Source of the DNA: an uncultured Oscillospiraceae bacterium | GTDB lineage: Bacteria; Bacillota; Clostridia; Oscillospirales; Oscillospiraceae | Direction: 5' to 3' | Length of the DNA: 64,000 nucleotides | Assembly (NCBI GenBank): GCA_910584395.1 | Contig: CAJUAS010000001.1 | Location: forward strand, 1-64,000 | In this document: in pieces, positions 27,451 to 37,828 of the stretch | Layout of the letters: each line of letters begins with the position of its first letter | Numbering within the stretch: the first letter of the stretch is position 1 | Made by a program: the position numbers and the translations under genes | Notes under the pieces: generated by a model | What the model was told of the DNA's origin: nothing | Databases searched by the model: none | Seen by the model: only the letters and a program-made list of their open reading frames with translations

Positions 27451-30400
27451 TCAATCGGGATAGGCGATGGCGTTGACCGCCCGGATCACGTGTTCATACG
27501 ACCAGTTGGCCGGGGTCATGTCGGTGGGGATCTTCAAATCGGTCTGGTCGGAGCTGAGCTTGGTCACCAGCAGGCGGGAGATCACCGCGGCGGATTCCTC
27601 CCGGGTGAGCACCCGGTTGGGGGCGAAGCACCCGCCGCCTACGCCGCGCATCACGCCGGTCTTGGCCAGCGCGTCGATGTAGGCGTAGGCCCAAGTCTCC
27701 GCCTGTCCGGCGTCCTCAAACATATGGATCTGGCCGGCGGTGTCGGGCACCTCCAGCCGGAGCATCCGGCAGAGCATCGTGGCAAATTCCGCGCGGGTGA
27801 CCGGCTGTTCTCCGGCAAAGGCCTGACCGGGCACACCTTGAATGACCCCTGCCGAGGTGAGACGGCAAAGAGCGTCATAGTAACGCTCCTTCCCCGTCAC
27901 GTCCACATAGGCCAGCTCGGCCGTGGCCGTCCACTGGGCGTTGGGGTTGAGGAAAATGTCCATCAGCTCCACAAGCTGGGCGCGGGTCATGGTCTCATGG
28001 GGGCGGAACGCGCCGTTTTCACCCACGTTCTCCCACGGCCCGGCGAAGTTGAAGTTAAAGATGGGGGCCTCCAGCTCGGGCACGGGCAGCACCTCGGACA
28101 CCACCACCAAAATAGACGCGCTCTTTTGGTTGTCGGTGGTGACGGTAATGGTGGCCTCCCCCAGACCACGGAAGGTGACCACGCCGTTTTCGTCCACGGT
28201 GGCCACGGCGGGGTCGCTGGAGCTCCATGTGTAGCGGCGGTTGGAGGGCTTGGGCGGATCGGTGACCACCCCAAGGGGATAGGGTGCGTCGCCCAGACGG
28301 GCATACAGGGCCTTGGGGGTAATGCGGATGGTACGCACCTTCCCCGCGCCGCTGCCGCTTTCAATGGCGACATAGAGCTTGGCGGTGCGGCCGCCGTTCT
28401 CCTCCGGGTTGACGTTGACCTCCTGCTCCCCGTTCTCCTTGGAGCGGATGGTGACCAGCAGGTCGCCGGAGAGGTCGATGGCCTCATCCTTGTTGAGGCG
28501 AAGCTGAGCGGAGCGGTCAACGTCCCAATAATAGCCGTAGTAGCGCACCGGGTCGTTGCCCACCACGCTGTCCAGCAGCTTTATGTCCTCATAGCGCAGG
28601 GTATCGGTGAACCAGACCGCCTCTAAAAGCTCCACCACAAACTCCGTGGTGCGATCCTCCCCCTCCGCGTTGCGCTCCCGGCTGGCGGAGATCAGATCCA
28701 GCCGTTGGGCAAAGGTCTTGACGGCGGCGGCGGTGAGAGGCTGGTCGTTGATGGGTTCTTTCTCCCCCTTTTGGTCAACGCGGGCCAGATCCTCCGCCAC
28801 CTTGTCCAAGGACGCCTTCTCGGCGGCGTTCTTCATACCTTGGGCGGCGGAAAGCACCGCAGCCGACGCCGCAAGGGCGTCAGCCTTCAAGGTCTCGTTT
28901 TCCGGGTCGTCCTGCCAAGCCTTCACGGCGGCCTTTGCGGCCTCCAAACTCTCGGCGGTGACCTGCTCGTCGCCGGAGAGGTCGGCGGAGGGAAGGTAGT
29001 TGCGGCTCTCGCTCAGGCGCACCAGCGGATAGAACACCGTGTCACGGGGCAGGGCCTTGCGAGACGTGTCATAGAGCTTATAGAACCAATACGCCTCCGC
29101 ACTCTCCGCGCCGCCGGGGTACGCAGAGGGGTCAAGAACCACTCCCTCGTCCTCTTCGGCCCACGGGTAGAGCTGTCCCTTGTAGATGGTTTTCTCCCCC
29201 GCCGTCTCCGGCTTGGGCAGCGTTTTCAGATTGGGAATATAGGCCGGGTCAATGTAGGGACGGACGGCTTCGCCGCCAAAGAAGTAGGTGTCCTGATGAT
29301 CCCAGTCCCCCTCGTTCCCCGCCCAAGTGGTAAACATCCCGTCCTTGTCGTAGAAGAGGGCGTACTCAAAATGGGCCTCGGCGGCAAACTCGTCGTTTCG
29401 GTCAAGGAGGGCGTCCAGCGCCTGCGTCAGGCCCAGGCGGACGGCGTTGCTGTGGAGATCCACCGCCAGCGACGGCAGCAGCGAGCGGCCCTGAAGCACA
29501 GGGCGGTCGGCCTTTTGGATGGTGGCAAAGGGCGCGGCGTCCTGATCGTCCTGCGCGGTAGCGCGGGTATCCAGCAGCACCTCGGTGACCGTTACGCGCG
29601 GCTCGGTGGGCGCGTCCCAAGTATAGTTGGCCGCGTCCGGGCCGAGGAGGCGCATATTGGTGACCTCCACCGGGAGCTGGGAGACCGCGTTGTAAACGTC
29701 GTGGGCGGAGGTGACCTCGTCCAAGGTCTGGGAACGTCTCCAGTTGTAGGACGCCCCCGGCCCGATGGCGGGCCGGCCTGTGTCAAAGGCGTTGTCCTCA
29801 TAGTGGACGTTGGGATTGACAAAGGTAAAGGTCAGCCGGTCGCTGCCGGCGGGCTGCTCCCCGCTGCGGAAGGACACCCGGCGGTTTTGAATGGTGCTTG
29901 TGAGGGCGGTGAAGTCGGCGTAATTGGTGCTGTTACTCTCATAGGCCGCGCCGATGGGCAGGTAGATGGCGTCCTTGATGCTCTCGCGCACGATGTTGTT
30001 GTCGCTGTCCACCTTGACCTGCGCCGTGGCGTCAAAGACGTTGGTGAGGGTCACCGTTCCGGCGGCGCGCTTCGTTCCGTCATAGACCTTGTCCTCCGCG
30101 GCAAGGGTATAGGTCAGCCTGCGGGGATTGACGCGGATGGTCGCGGCGGCGTTGGTGCCGCTGGCCACAGGGGGATTGCCGCCGACGGTGCTGACGGGGG
30201 TGTAGTCATACACGCTGAGGTTATGGATCAGCACCGGCGTGTCCCCTAAAATGATGGGGTCGGCGGCGCTTTGGTATTCGTTCACCGTGGTGGCTTGGAA
30301 GGCGGAAACGATCAGCGTCTTTCCGTTTGCGGCAAAGGGCCGCTGCTGGGGATCGCTACTGGTCGTGCCGATGTACTGCTGGGTGTCGTGGGTGGGGGCG

Positions 30401-33400
30401 ATGGTGACGTGGTCGCCGCTGTGGGCCTTGCGGTATGTGGAGGTCAGGTTCTTGCGCTCCTCGCTGGTGCCGGGAACCGGCGTGCCCACATCCCAGTAGT
30501 TGATATACAGGCCGTGGCTCTGGAACTGCTCAGGGCTGACATAGGGCACGTTGTCCCACTCCATCACCCCTGTCGTGTCAGCCATATAGTCGATGCGAAC
30601 CCGCAGACCGGAGAGATCCAACGTGTCGCCGTAAGTGTAATTCAGCTTGGGCGGCTGGATGATATGGATGTGGTCGATGGTACGCAGCTTCACCGCGCCC
30701 CAGCACCGCTCAAAGGTGCGCGACGCGCTCAGGCGGTAGTTTTTGGCGGTGTCCGTCTCCGCCATGGTGTTGACGGTAACTCTCATGTCGTCGTGCCATG
30801 CGTCGGTCGCCCCCTCGGCAAGCTGCCACAGGGTCGGCGTGCCCAGCTCGATGCGGACGTTGAACGCCAGCTCGTCGCTCCCCACCAAGGTGTTGCCGCT
30901 GATGGGCAGATTCTGGGACGTACCGCTCATCACCGGATCGCCGTTGGCGTTGATGCGGACGATGGTCTGGGGACAGGTGGTCGCCCCCGGCGTGATGGCC
31001 AGTCCCACATCCAGACGGTTCTGGGTGGTGTCATACTGGGTGGTGAAGATGGTCGCGGAGGTGGCGTTATAAATGGTATAGACTGGGCCGGGCTGGCCGC
31101 CGTCGGTGGTTTTGCTGTGGTTGATCCCATTGATCTGGATGGGCCGGGGATAGATAAACAGGATGCCCGGCTGGCCGGTCACCACATAGTTGTCAAATTC
31201 AAAGCTCGTCTTGGCGAAGGAAATGGGGTACTCGCCCCACTTGTCCCGGTTCAGGGGGGAGTCAGGTCTGGCGGTGCTGGCCAGAGCAGGGATGCTCGCG
31301 CCGGCCAGATCGGCGGGAGCGGTGTCCCGATCCCACCGGGCCAGTTGTTGAGGATCGTAGGTATAGCCAAAGGCGTCCCCGTCCTCGCAAAATACCGCGT
31401 CGTTGCTCTCGCCGTAGAAACGGTGGGCGTCCTTGGCGGTGAGGGTCAGCGCCGCCTTGCGGACCTTGACGGGGCGCGAGCTGACCCTTGAATAGATCTC
31501 CGGGTCGTTCTCGCCGCGCTTGCCCACCACAAAGATAGGCGCGTTGTTGTGGATGCGGGGATAGAGGGGCTGGTCGTATATCAGGCTCTGCCCTGCCGAC
31601 ACGGCGGCCTTTTTGCTCTCCTCAGTGGTCGCCGCGCCGTCCTTCAAATAGTAGATGGTAAAGCCGCGCTGAGTAAAGTTGTCGGTGTCCAGATCTTGGC
31701 TGGGGTCGTTGGGATCAGGGCTTTTCACCGTGGTGAAGCGCAGGCTCTCCCTCTGAACGTTCCGGGCGGGGTCGTTGTCGAAGCGGGTGGCGTAGCGCAC
31801 CTCCAGCGTGAGGTAGTTGTTGCCGTTGGGCTGGGAGGGAAACCATGTCTCGCCGTAGGTGTAGTTCATCTTGCCCAGACTGGTCAGCTCCATGTCCTCA
31901 ATGGGGCGCAGAAGGACGGTGCCTGTGCCGTAACGCTGGTAGCTGATGGTATAACGGGTATCCGGCTCAGGGGCAACATAGGCCTCCGCGTTGGCGGGGG
32001 CTTCCTTGTCGGCCTGCGCGCCGTTTTGGTAGACCAGAACATAGTTGTTGGCGGCTGTGCCGGTGAGGGCCAAGTCGCCGATCTCCACATACCGCTGGGC
32101 CGAGCCGCCCGCCGCGGACAGGGCTTCCACGCTGTAGAAGTTGGTGGTGAAATCGTTCCACATTCCGTAAAGATCGTTGCCGTCGCCGTCCTTGTCGGCG
32201 TCGGGGATAAAGCGAACGGTGTACGACACCTGAAGCGCGGCCTTGTCCTTCTCCAAAACGGCCAGCGTGTCGTCGCCATACTTCACGTCGGTACGCACCA
32301 CCGGCCGGGTGGTGTCGTTGTGGGTATAGTAGGTCACCTGACCGCGGTCATTGTACCCGGCGGTCTCCAAAACCACCCGTCCGCTGTCCACGTCCGCCGT
32401 AAAGGGACGCTTGGATGCGCCGTCCACCTGCTCCTTGAGGAAGAGGGTGCGGGTGTCGGCGTAGATGGTGGCAAAGTCCGCCGTGGAGGCCGTCCCCTCC
32501 TCCGCGTTCCCGGCGGAGTAGAGGTCGCGGATGACCACGGGGCGGGCCTGAATGGTAAAGCTGTTCATTCCGAAGGACTCAGAGGTGACGGTAGAGCCGC
32601 GCTGGGTATAGCGGAAGCTGTAATCCTCGCTGCGCGCGCCGTAGAGGATCACATAGAACTGGCCCGTGCCTCTGGGGGTGTCCGCCTTGACCAGATTGGG
32701 GTCGTTCTCCCCTGTGGGGATGGCGGCGACCTTGGAGATGGCGATCTTGGGCAGGGTATACTCCCCGTCCTTGGCCGCCAACAGGGCTTCCAGCTCCTCC
32801 GGCGTGCCCTTGGGGTTTTGTGTGCTGGGATAGCCCATGGTCTCCTTGAGCCACTGCTGCTCCGAGATGCTGAGCTGTGTCCAGTCATAGGTGTAGCTCA
32901 GGTCGCTGGGGTTTTCATCGCCGTAGAAACGGCTGGCGGCGCCGGGGGTCAGGGTGATGGGCCGGGCGGCGATGTGGAGCGCCTCTTTGGAGTAGGTCTT
33001 GACAAACTCGACCTCCTCCCCCTCCTGAACGTCGTACTTCCGCGCGGCCACGCACAGATACCAGCCGTCCATGGCGGTGGTCAGCACCCCGTTGCCGTAG
33101 GGATTGAGATCGGTCAGTTCCCCGTCCTCGTCATAGTCCAGTCCCGTGCCCGCAATGGTCTCGGGGCTGTTCAGCCCCGCCGCCATATCCTCCGGCGAGA
33201 CCCAGTTATAGTGCAGATCCCACACGATCAGGCTGGCGGCGTTGTAGTCAAAGACCACATCGTAGGCAAAGTCGCCCATCTGGGAATCGTTTTCCAGATT
33301 CAACTGCACCCGCAGGCTCTTGGGCTCTGCAATGCTGCTGCCTGCCGTGGTGACCCGCCCGTCCAGCTCTCTGGGCCAGCTGCTGATCTTGATGGAATTG

Positions 33401-36400
33401 ATGCCGCAGCGCAGGACGATGCCCTGAATGTCATTTTTCTCCGGGGAGTTCGTCCCAGTGGAATATACCAGATTGTAGTTATGGTTGGTGGCCCAGTCGT
33501 CCGCCAGCTCCAGAGAGGTAATGTTGCGGATGGGACGGGTCTCCTGCCGGGCTTGAAGGTGGATAAAGTTGTCGGTGGTAAAGCTCTCGTCGTACTCGTT
33601 GCGCTGGAACTGGCCGCGGAACTTCAGCTTCAGCTTGTCGCTGCCCACCCGGGCCGACCCGTTCTCGTCCAAGGGCAGATTGCCGTAAACGCCGTCGATG
33701 ACCTCAGGCAGGCACAGCTTCAGCGCGCCGTGATCCTTCCCCTCATCCACCGTGAAGGTGCGGGCGTTACGGTTGTCGTTGTTGTAGATCAGCGCGTTGT
33801 AGCTCTCGGCGGTCTCGTTGCCCAGCTCGCTATAGTCCACCGTAATGTAGTCGATCCGAATGGGCCGCTTCAGGATCGCCAGCGTTGGCCCGGGGGTATA
33901 TACAAACCGGTAATTGTTTGCCTTGGCGTCGAGCTGGGTCAGGATGGGATACTGCCCCACCTTGGTCTGGGCGGTGACCGCAAGCCCGGTGCGCTCATCA
34001 TAGGCGTAGAATTTGGGGGCGGTGTACTCATAATCCGCCAAAATGGTCTCCAGCTCCGCGCCGTTCCCGGTGGGGGTGTCCGCCAGATTTTCCACATCCC
34101 GCTTGGCCAGATCGGCCACGGTATAGGTGAAGGTATATTCGTTGCTGTCGCTGCCGCGGAAATTGCTCTCCCCATAGTAAGAGGAGCGGCCCGTCACCTG
34201 ATAATGGAGGGTACGCGGCTCGATCACGATGGAGTAGAGCCTGCCCCGGATGGTGAAGGTATAGGGCCGGTAGAGGTTGCCGTCGGCGTCCGGCTCTTTC
34301 AGGGGTGCGCTGGCGGCGGTGGGGATGCCTCTGATATCGCCGGTGGCCGGCTCATACTTCAAGCCGGGCGGCAGAGTGCTCTGGTCAAAGGTGTCGTCGC
34401 CCAGCGGGAGATTCCGCGCCAGAAATTCCTTGTCATATTGGCCGTTTTCTTTCTCGCCGCTGCCTTGGAGCTGGTTGTAGAGCTGCTGGCTCTCGGTGGT
34501 GTCCTCCCCCAAAAGCACCCGCCCGTCCGCGGTGGGCTGGCAGTCCACCAGCGCACGCAGATTCTGGGTCGCGCCGCCGTAAATGTCCGTCTGGGCGGAG
34601 AAGGCATAGGTGCGGTCGGAGGCGGCCCGCACCCCGGCGGTCTCCTCCATGAGCTGCGCCATCCACTCCACCCGCGCCGCAGCGGCGCCGGGCAGGGCGC
34701 GGCCCATGTTGGGGGTGACCAGCGTCAGGTCGGACATTCCGGCGGAGATCTCGATCAGCCGGGCCATATTGTCCGCGTCCAAGCGGCTCTCCGGGTGCTT
34801 CACCAAACGGAAGGGCAGCACCAACAGGTAGCCGCTTCGCAGCGTGGCTACCTGTGTCCGGTCGGCGTGCTGAAGGGCAATGACCACCTCCCGCAGACTG
34901 CTTGCCGTGGTTGTCTGCTCCAGCTCGCCCTCTACCTTGGAGTAGTGGGTGGAAAAAGCGCGGCTGCGGGAGAAGCCCTGCCGGTTGTAGGCATTGCCGT
35001 TCAGGCCGGAGAAGATGGTCATGGCCTGCTGATTCTCGTTCACCGAGCGCGTACCCATGTTAAAGGAGAAGAAGGTAACGTTCTCCCAGAATTCGTCGGC
35101 GGTGCTGTAGGCGTAATCGGGATTGTAGGGATAGACCACGGCAGGCTGGACAAATTCACTGTCATAAGTCAGCGCCAGCTTCAGATCACGGACGGTCTGG
35201 CCCGCCAGATCGCTGCCCGCGGGAAGGTCCAGATAGACCCCCACCCAGAAGGTGTCCTTGGCGTTGGGGTGTTTTTCGTTCTTCAGGGACACCCCCTCGG
35301 CGGCGTCCGCCTGCCAAGGGCCGGTGATGTTATTGGTGTGCCCCTGATCGGTCAGCTTGCCGCCCTCCGCTCCGAGGTAGCGCAGCTCTAACTTGGCCTG
35401 CGCGGTGACGCCGTCCGCCGTCACCTGCGCCCACGTCTTGCGGGAATAGACCTCGCTGGTGTCCAGCGGGCGGTAGAAATAATTGGACGTGCCGCCGGTA
35501 TAAGCGGGCTGGAAGCCGCTGCGGATGGCAGCCGCGCCGCTGAAATCGCCCACGCGCACCTGCGCGTCGTTGTAGACCCGCTCCCGCAGGAGGCGGAACA
35601 CCCGGCCCGTCTCGCCGCTCCAAGCGCTGCGGTTCTCGTCCAGCGCCTTGGCGTCGGCGTGGGTCACCGCGCCGTCCATGTCCACGTCGCCGGGAATGGG
35701 CAGGATCGCCAGCGACCGCTCCGCCGGAACATGGCTGTGGTTCACCGGATCTTCAAAGAGATACTTCACGGTATAAACGCCGGGAAGCACCTTCAGCCCC
35801 CGCAGATCCACCTGATCCGTGCCGTCGGCACGCAGGAGGGTCTGGGAGGCTTCTGTGCTGGAAAGGCGGCCGCCGGCCAAGTCGCCGCCGCTGCCCACAT
35901 ACCACACCTCGCTCACGTCCCCGTTGGGGGCGGTCACACCGTAAAGGTCGGTGGTCAGAGCACCGTTGGTCACCAAAAGGTGCAGGGTGCGCTTGACGCA
36001 GTCGGTATAGCGGGTGTCCGGAGCGTCTGTGCCGAAGGATACCGCCCGGCCCTCGCTGTCCACAAAGGCCACGCCGGGATCGGCAAAGGCCATGTCCAGA
36101 TAGGCCACCACGGCGGTGGAGTCCAGATCCAGATTCTTGGCGCTGACGCCCCCTGTCCACGCCAGCGTGGAGTATTCGCCGGGGTAGAGGCTGCCGCTGT
36201 CGCTGGGGCGGATGGGCATATCGGTAAAGGTGTGGTTCGCGCTGAAATATGCCTTGGCGATCTGCTTGTTCTTGGCGATGGTCTCCGCGTCCGTCTCCCC
36301 CTCCGCCTTGTTCTCGTCCTTCCAGCGGGCGCTGCGGTCTTTGTCGATCATGCCGTAGGGGGTGTTGCCGTAGCCCAGCGTCGCCACCGGGGTGGTCAGC

Positions 36401-37770
36401 CGCTCCACATGGAGGACGTAGGTGTCGGTGCTCTTGCCGTCGGGGGCGGTGACCGTCAGGGTGATGGTGGTGAAGGGGTCTTTATTGGCGTCGGCGGCCT
36501 CGTCCACCTTGGTCAAGGGGATGTCCGCCACCGTCCACTGCCCTCTGGCGGGGTTGCTCAAGCTGTTATTGGGGCTGTTCACCTGTCCCCGGTCGTTGGT
36601 CTGGGGCGCAGGGGTGATGGGGGTGTTATATTCCTCCTTCTCCTCGTCCCACCGTCCGGCGTGGACGTTGGCGCTCAGGTCGGTCTCCACCTCCCCGGCG
36701 GCGGCGTGGAACACAGAACCGGCGGTGACGGGGCAGTCCCCTGTCCCGTCCACATTGTAGTAATAGTAAGGCTCAAAGGTCTCCAGCGTGACTGTCAGCC
36801 GTTCTTCCTCTTCGGGAACGCGCAGCCAGAACTCCCGCAGCTCGCTCTCCCCCAGTTCGGAAAGGGTCAGCGTGCCGGGAGAGACCTTCCCCCGGGGATC
36901 TTCGGTAAATACCGTGGTCTGGGCTTCGCTCACGCCCTCCCGGTCGGTGACAGCCAACCCCATGGCGGTGATTCCGCTCTGGGAGCTGGCCTTCCAGCGG
37001 GCCACAATGGGGACGCAGTATACCTCTCCCTCGTCATCATAGAAATACTTATCCACCGTCTCGCTGTTGTAGGGCAGCCGGGCCACAGTGGCCAGATTTC
37101 CCGCCGTCACATCCTTGTCTCCGGCCAAGCCGTACTGGGCCGGCGTGCCCTCCACCGGGGTCAGGCGGTACTGCGCCGCCGTCTCCTCGTCGGCGAACCA
37201 TTTCTCGTCAAAGCTCCATGTGGGCAGAACGCGGTCGCCGTTGTCGATGCCGTACCACATCGTTCCCTCAGGCAGCTTCCCCGTAATATAGAAGCCCTCT
37301 AACTCCTTGTCCGGAACGCGGCCCATTTCAGGCAGGGCGATATAGAGCTCGCCGTCTTGATACACGATCTCCTTTGGATAGCCCCGGAAGCCCCAGCGCA
37401 GTGTCCCGTCGGGCAGGGTCTTGGCTTCGTAGGTGAGGTAATTTCGATATTCCGCAATGCTGTTGGTAAAGCTGGTGGGCACGCCGCTGCTGTCCTGACT
37501 GCCGGGGATCAGGGGGATGCCGAAGCTTAGGCGCGGTTCGTACCACTCGTTTCCATCCGGCGTTAGCCCTGCCAGAGGCTCGGCCACCGGGTCGGTGACC
37601 TCGCCGGTCTGCGCCGGCGCTCCCGTCTGCTCCCAAGCCTCTTCTCCCAAGGGGATCTCCCGGATAACGCGCTCAGGATCTTGCGCCCGCGCCATGGCCA
37701 GCGGGGTGCAAAACATCTCCAACGCCAGCAAAAATGCCAGCGCGCGCTTTGCCGTTATCTTTCTCTCCAT
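27451..37770 (-). CDS. Giant SLH-anchored multidomain surface protein (3439 aa)
   Basis: ATG 37770 opens a signal peptide (MERKITAKRALAFLLALEMF, cleavage near residue 29) and has AAGGAGGT seven bases upstream; the longer open frame runs into the upstream gene. Order of parts: a unique N-terminal region; a YGNTPYGMI module from about 464; a dockerin-like unit (GDVDMDGAVTHADAK, about 693); a cohesin-like module (about 825-1030); a putative Ig domain (LPPGLKYEPATGDIRGIPT, about 1132); several MBG-type sandwiches (SRFYGDENPSDLSYTYD, HRFYGESND) and a YDG unit (DKVYDGTKRAAG, about 2558); a helical stretch near 2930-3000; a Big_2 Ig-like domain (about 3143-3226, YTWSSSDPAVATVDENG); and SLH modules from about 3239 to the end. 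It is the only giant here with its own cell-wall anchor, hence a candidate scaffold. The function is otherwise unknown. Confidence 0.88.
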   Translation of the reverse strand: MERKITAKRALAFLLALEMFCTPLAMARAQDPERVIREIPLGEEAWEQTGAPAQTGEVTDPVAEPLAGLTPDGNEWYEPRLSFGIPLIPGSQDSSGVPTSFTNSIAEYRNYLTYEAKTLPDGTLRWGFRGYPKEIVYQDGELYIALPEMGRVPDKELEGFYITGKLPEGTMWYGIDNGDRVLPTWSFDEKWFADEETAAQYRLTPVEGTPAQYGLAGDKDVTAGNLATVARLPYNSETVDKYFYDDEGEVYCVPIVARWKASSQSGITAMGLAVTDREGVSEAQTTVFTEDPRGKVSPGTLTLSELGESELREFWLRVPEEEERLTVTLETFEPYYYYNVDGTGDCPVTAGSVFHAAAGEVETDLSANVHAGRWDEEKEEYNTPITPAPQTNDRGQVNSPNNSLSNPARGQWTVADIPLTKVDEAADANKDPFTTITLTVTAPDGKSTDTYVLHVERLTTPVATLGYGNTPYGMIDKDRSARWKDENKAEGETDAETIAKNKQIAKAYFSANHTFTDMPIRPSDSGSLYPGEYSTLAWTGGVSAKNLDLDSTAVVAYLDMAFADPGVAFVDSEGRAVSFGTDAPDTRYTDCVKRTLHLLVTNGALTTDLYGVTAPNGDVSEVWYVGSGGDLAGGRLSSTEASQTLLRADGTDQVDLRGLKVLPGVYTVKYLFEDPVNHSHVPAERSLAILPIPGDVDMDGAVTHADAKALDENRSAWSGETGRVFRLLRERVYNDAQVRVGDFSGAAAIRSGFQPAYTGGTSNYFYRPLDTSEVYSRKTWAQVTADGVTAQAKLELRYLGAEGGKLTDQGHTNNITGPWQADAAEGVSLKNEKHPNAKDTFWVGVYLDLPAGSDLAGQTVRDLKLALTYDSEFVQPAVVYPYNPDYAYSTADEFWENVTFFSFNMGTRSVNENQQAMTIFSGLNGNAYNRQGFSRSRAFSTHYSKVEGELEQTTTASSLREVVIALQHADRTQVATLRSGYLLVLPFRLVKHPESRLDADNMARLIEISAGMSDLTLVTPNMGRALPGAAAARVEWMAQLMEETAGVRAASDRTYAFSAQTDIYGGATQNLRALVDCQPTADGRVLLGEDTTESQQLYNQLQGSGEKENGQYDKEFLARNLPLGDDTFDQSTLPPGLKYEPATGDIRGIPTAASAPLKEPDADGNLYRPYTFTIRGRLYSIVIEPRTLHYQVTGRSSYYGESNFRGSDSNEYTFTYTVADLAKRDVENLADTPTGNGAELETILADYEYTAPKFYAYDERTGLAVTAQTKVGQYPILTQLDAKANNYRFVYTPGPTLAILKRPIRIDYITVDYSELGNETAESYNALIYNNDNRNARTFTVDEGKDHGALKLCLPEVIDGVYGNLPLDENGSARVGSDKLKLKFRGQFQRNEYDESFTTDNFIHLQARQETRPIRNITSLELADDWATNHNYNLVYSTGTNSPEKNDIQGIVLRCGINSIKISSWPRELDGRVTTAGSSIAEPKSLRVQLNLENDSQMGDFAYDVVFDYNAASLIVWDLHYNWVSPEDMAAGLNSPETIAGTGLDYDEDGELTDLNPYGNGVLTTAMDGWYLCVAARKYDVQEGEEVEFVKTYSKEALHIAARPITLTPGAASRFYGDENPSDLSYTYDWTQLSISEQQWLKETMGYPSTQNPKGTPEELEALLAAKDGEYTLPKIAISKVAAIPTGENDPNLVKADTPRGTGQFYVILYGARSEDYSFRYTQRGSTVTSESFGMNSFTIQARPVVIRDLYSAGNAEEGTASTADFATIYADTRTLFLKEQVDGASKRPFTADVDSGRVVLETAGYNDRGQVTYYTHNDTTRPVVRTDVKYGDDTLAVLEKDKAALQVSYTVRFIPDADKDGDGNDLYGMWNDFTTNFYSVEALSAAGGSAQRYVEIGDLALTGTAANNYVLVYQNGAQADKEAPANAEAYVAPEPDTRYTISYQRYGTGTVLLRPIEDMELTSLGKMNYTYGETWFPSQPNGNNYLTLEVRYATRFDNDPARNVQRESLRFTTVKSPDPNDPSQDLDTDNFTQRGFTIYYLKDGAATTEESKKAAVSAGQSLIYDQPLYPRIHNNAPIFVVGKRGENDPEIYSRVSSRPVKVRKAALTLTAKDAHRFYGESNDAVFCEDGDAFGYTYDPQQLARWDRDTAPADLAGASIPALASTARPDSPLNRDKWGEYPISFAKTSFEFDNYVVTGQPGILFIYPRPIQINGINHSKTTDGGQPGPVYTIYNATSATIFTTQYDTTQNRLDVGLAITPGATTCPQTIVRINANGDPVMSGTSQNLPISGNTLVGSDELAFNVRIELGTPTLWQLAEGATDAWHDDMRVTVNTMAETDTAKNYRLSASRTFERCWGAVKLRTIDHIHIIQPPKLNYTYGDTLDLSGLRVRIDYMADTTGVMEWDNVPYVSPEQFQSHGLYINYWDVGTPVPGTSEERKNLTSTYRKAHSGDHVTIAPTHDTQQYIGTTSSDPQQRPFAANGKTLIVSAFQATTVNEYQSAADPIILGDTPVLIHNLSVYDYTPVSTVGGNPPVASGTNAAATIRVNPRRLTYTLAAEDKVYDGTKRAAGTVTLTNVFDATAQVKVDSDNNIVRESIKDAIYLPIGAAYESNSTNYADFTALTSTIQNRRVSFRSGEQPAGSDRLTFTFVNPNVHYEDNAFDTGRPAIGPGASYNWRRSQTLDEVTSAHDVYNAVSQLPVEVTNMRLLGPDAANYTWDAPTEPRVTVTEVLLDTRATAQDDQDAAPFATIQKADRPVLQGRSLLPSLAVDLHSNAVRLGLTQALDALLDRNDEFAAEAHFEYALFYDKDGMFTTWAGNEGDWDHQDTYFFGGEAVRPYIDPAYIPNLKTLPKPETAGEKTIYKGQLYPWAEEDEGVVLDPSAYPGGAESAEAYWFYKLYDTSRKALPRDTVFYPLVRLSESRNYLPSADLSGDEQVTAESLEAAKAAVKAWQDDPENETLKADALAASAAVLSAAQGMKNAAEKASLDKVAEDLARVDQKGEKEPINDQPLTAAAVKTFAQRLDLISASRERNAEGEDRTTEFVVELLEAVWFTDTLRYEDIKLLDSVVGNDPVRYYGYYWDVDRSAQLRLNKDEAIDLSGDLLVTIRSKENGEQEVNVNPEENGGRTAKLYVAIESGSGAGKVRTIRITPKALYARLGDAPYPLGVVTDPPKPSNRRYTWSSSDPAVATVDENGVVTFRGLGEATITVTTDNQKSASILVVVSEVLPVPELEAPIFNFNFAGPWENVGENGAFRPHETMTRAQLVELMDIFLNPNAQWTATAELAYVDVTGKERYYDALCRLTSAGVIQGVPGQAFAGEQPVTRAEFATMLCRMLRLEVPDTAGQIHMFEDAGQAETWAYAYIDALAKTGVMRGVGGGCFAPNRVLTREESAAVISRLLVTKLSSDQTDLKIPTDMTPANWSYEHVIRAVNAIAYPD
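27454..28053 (-). other. C-terminal SLH modules of the 3439-aa protein
   Basis: Three SLH units are visible. GENGAFRPHETMTRAQLVEL ends the first; QAFAGEQPVTRAEFATMLCR belongs to the second; GGCFAPNRVLTREESAAVI belongs to the third, followed by WSYEHVIRAVNAI as a partial extra helix. The T-R-A/E motifs typical of polymer binding are kept. Confidence 0.85.
34680..35298 (-). other. Cohesin-like module of the 3439-aa protein
   Basis: Ordered motifs DTFWVGVYLD, LKLALTYDSEFVQP, LREVVIALQH and YLLVLPFRLVKHPESRL match, position by position, the N-terminal module of the 4952-aa protein. The two are clearly paralogous. The likeness to cohesin is by overall strand pattern only. Confidence 0.45.
35515..35695 (-). 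other. Degenerate dockerin-like unit
   Basis: GDVDMDGAVTHADAKALDEN is a good first dockerin loop and helix. About 40 residues later VRVGDFSGAAAIRSG stands where a second loop would be, but it lacks several calcium ligands. It lies in the interior of the protein, not at the C-terminus as in most dockerin proteins. Confidence 0.6.
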
Positions 37771-37828
37771 GGGACATACCTCCTTGGTGCGGGGGTGAAG
37801 TAGGATGGGGTTTTCTGTCTGCGTTCGG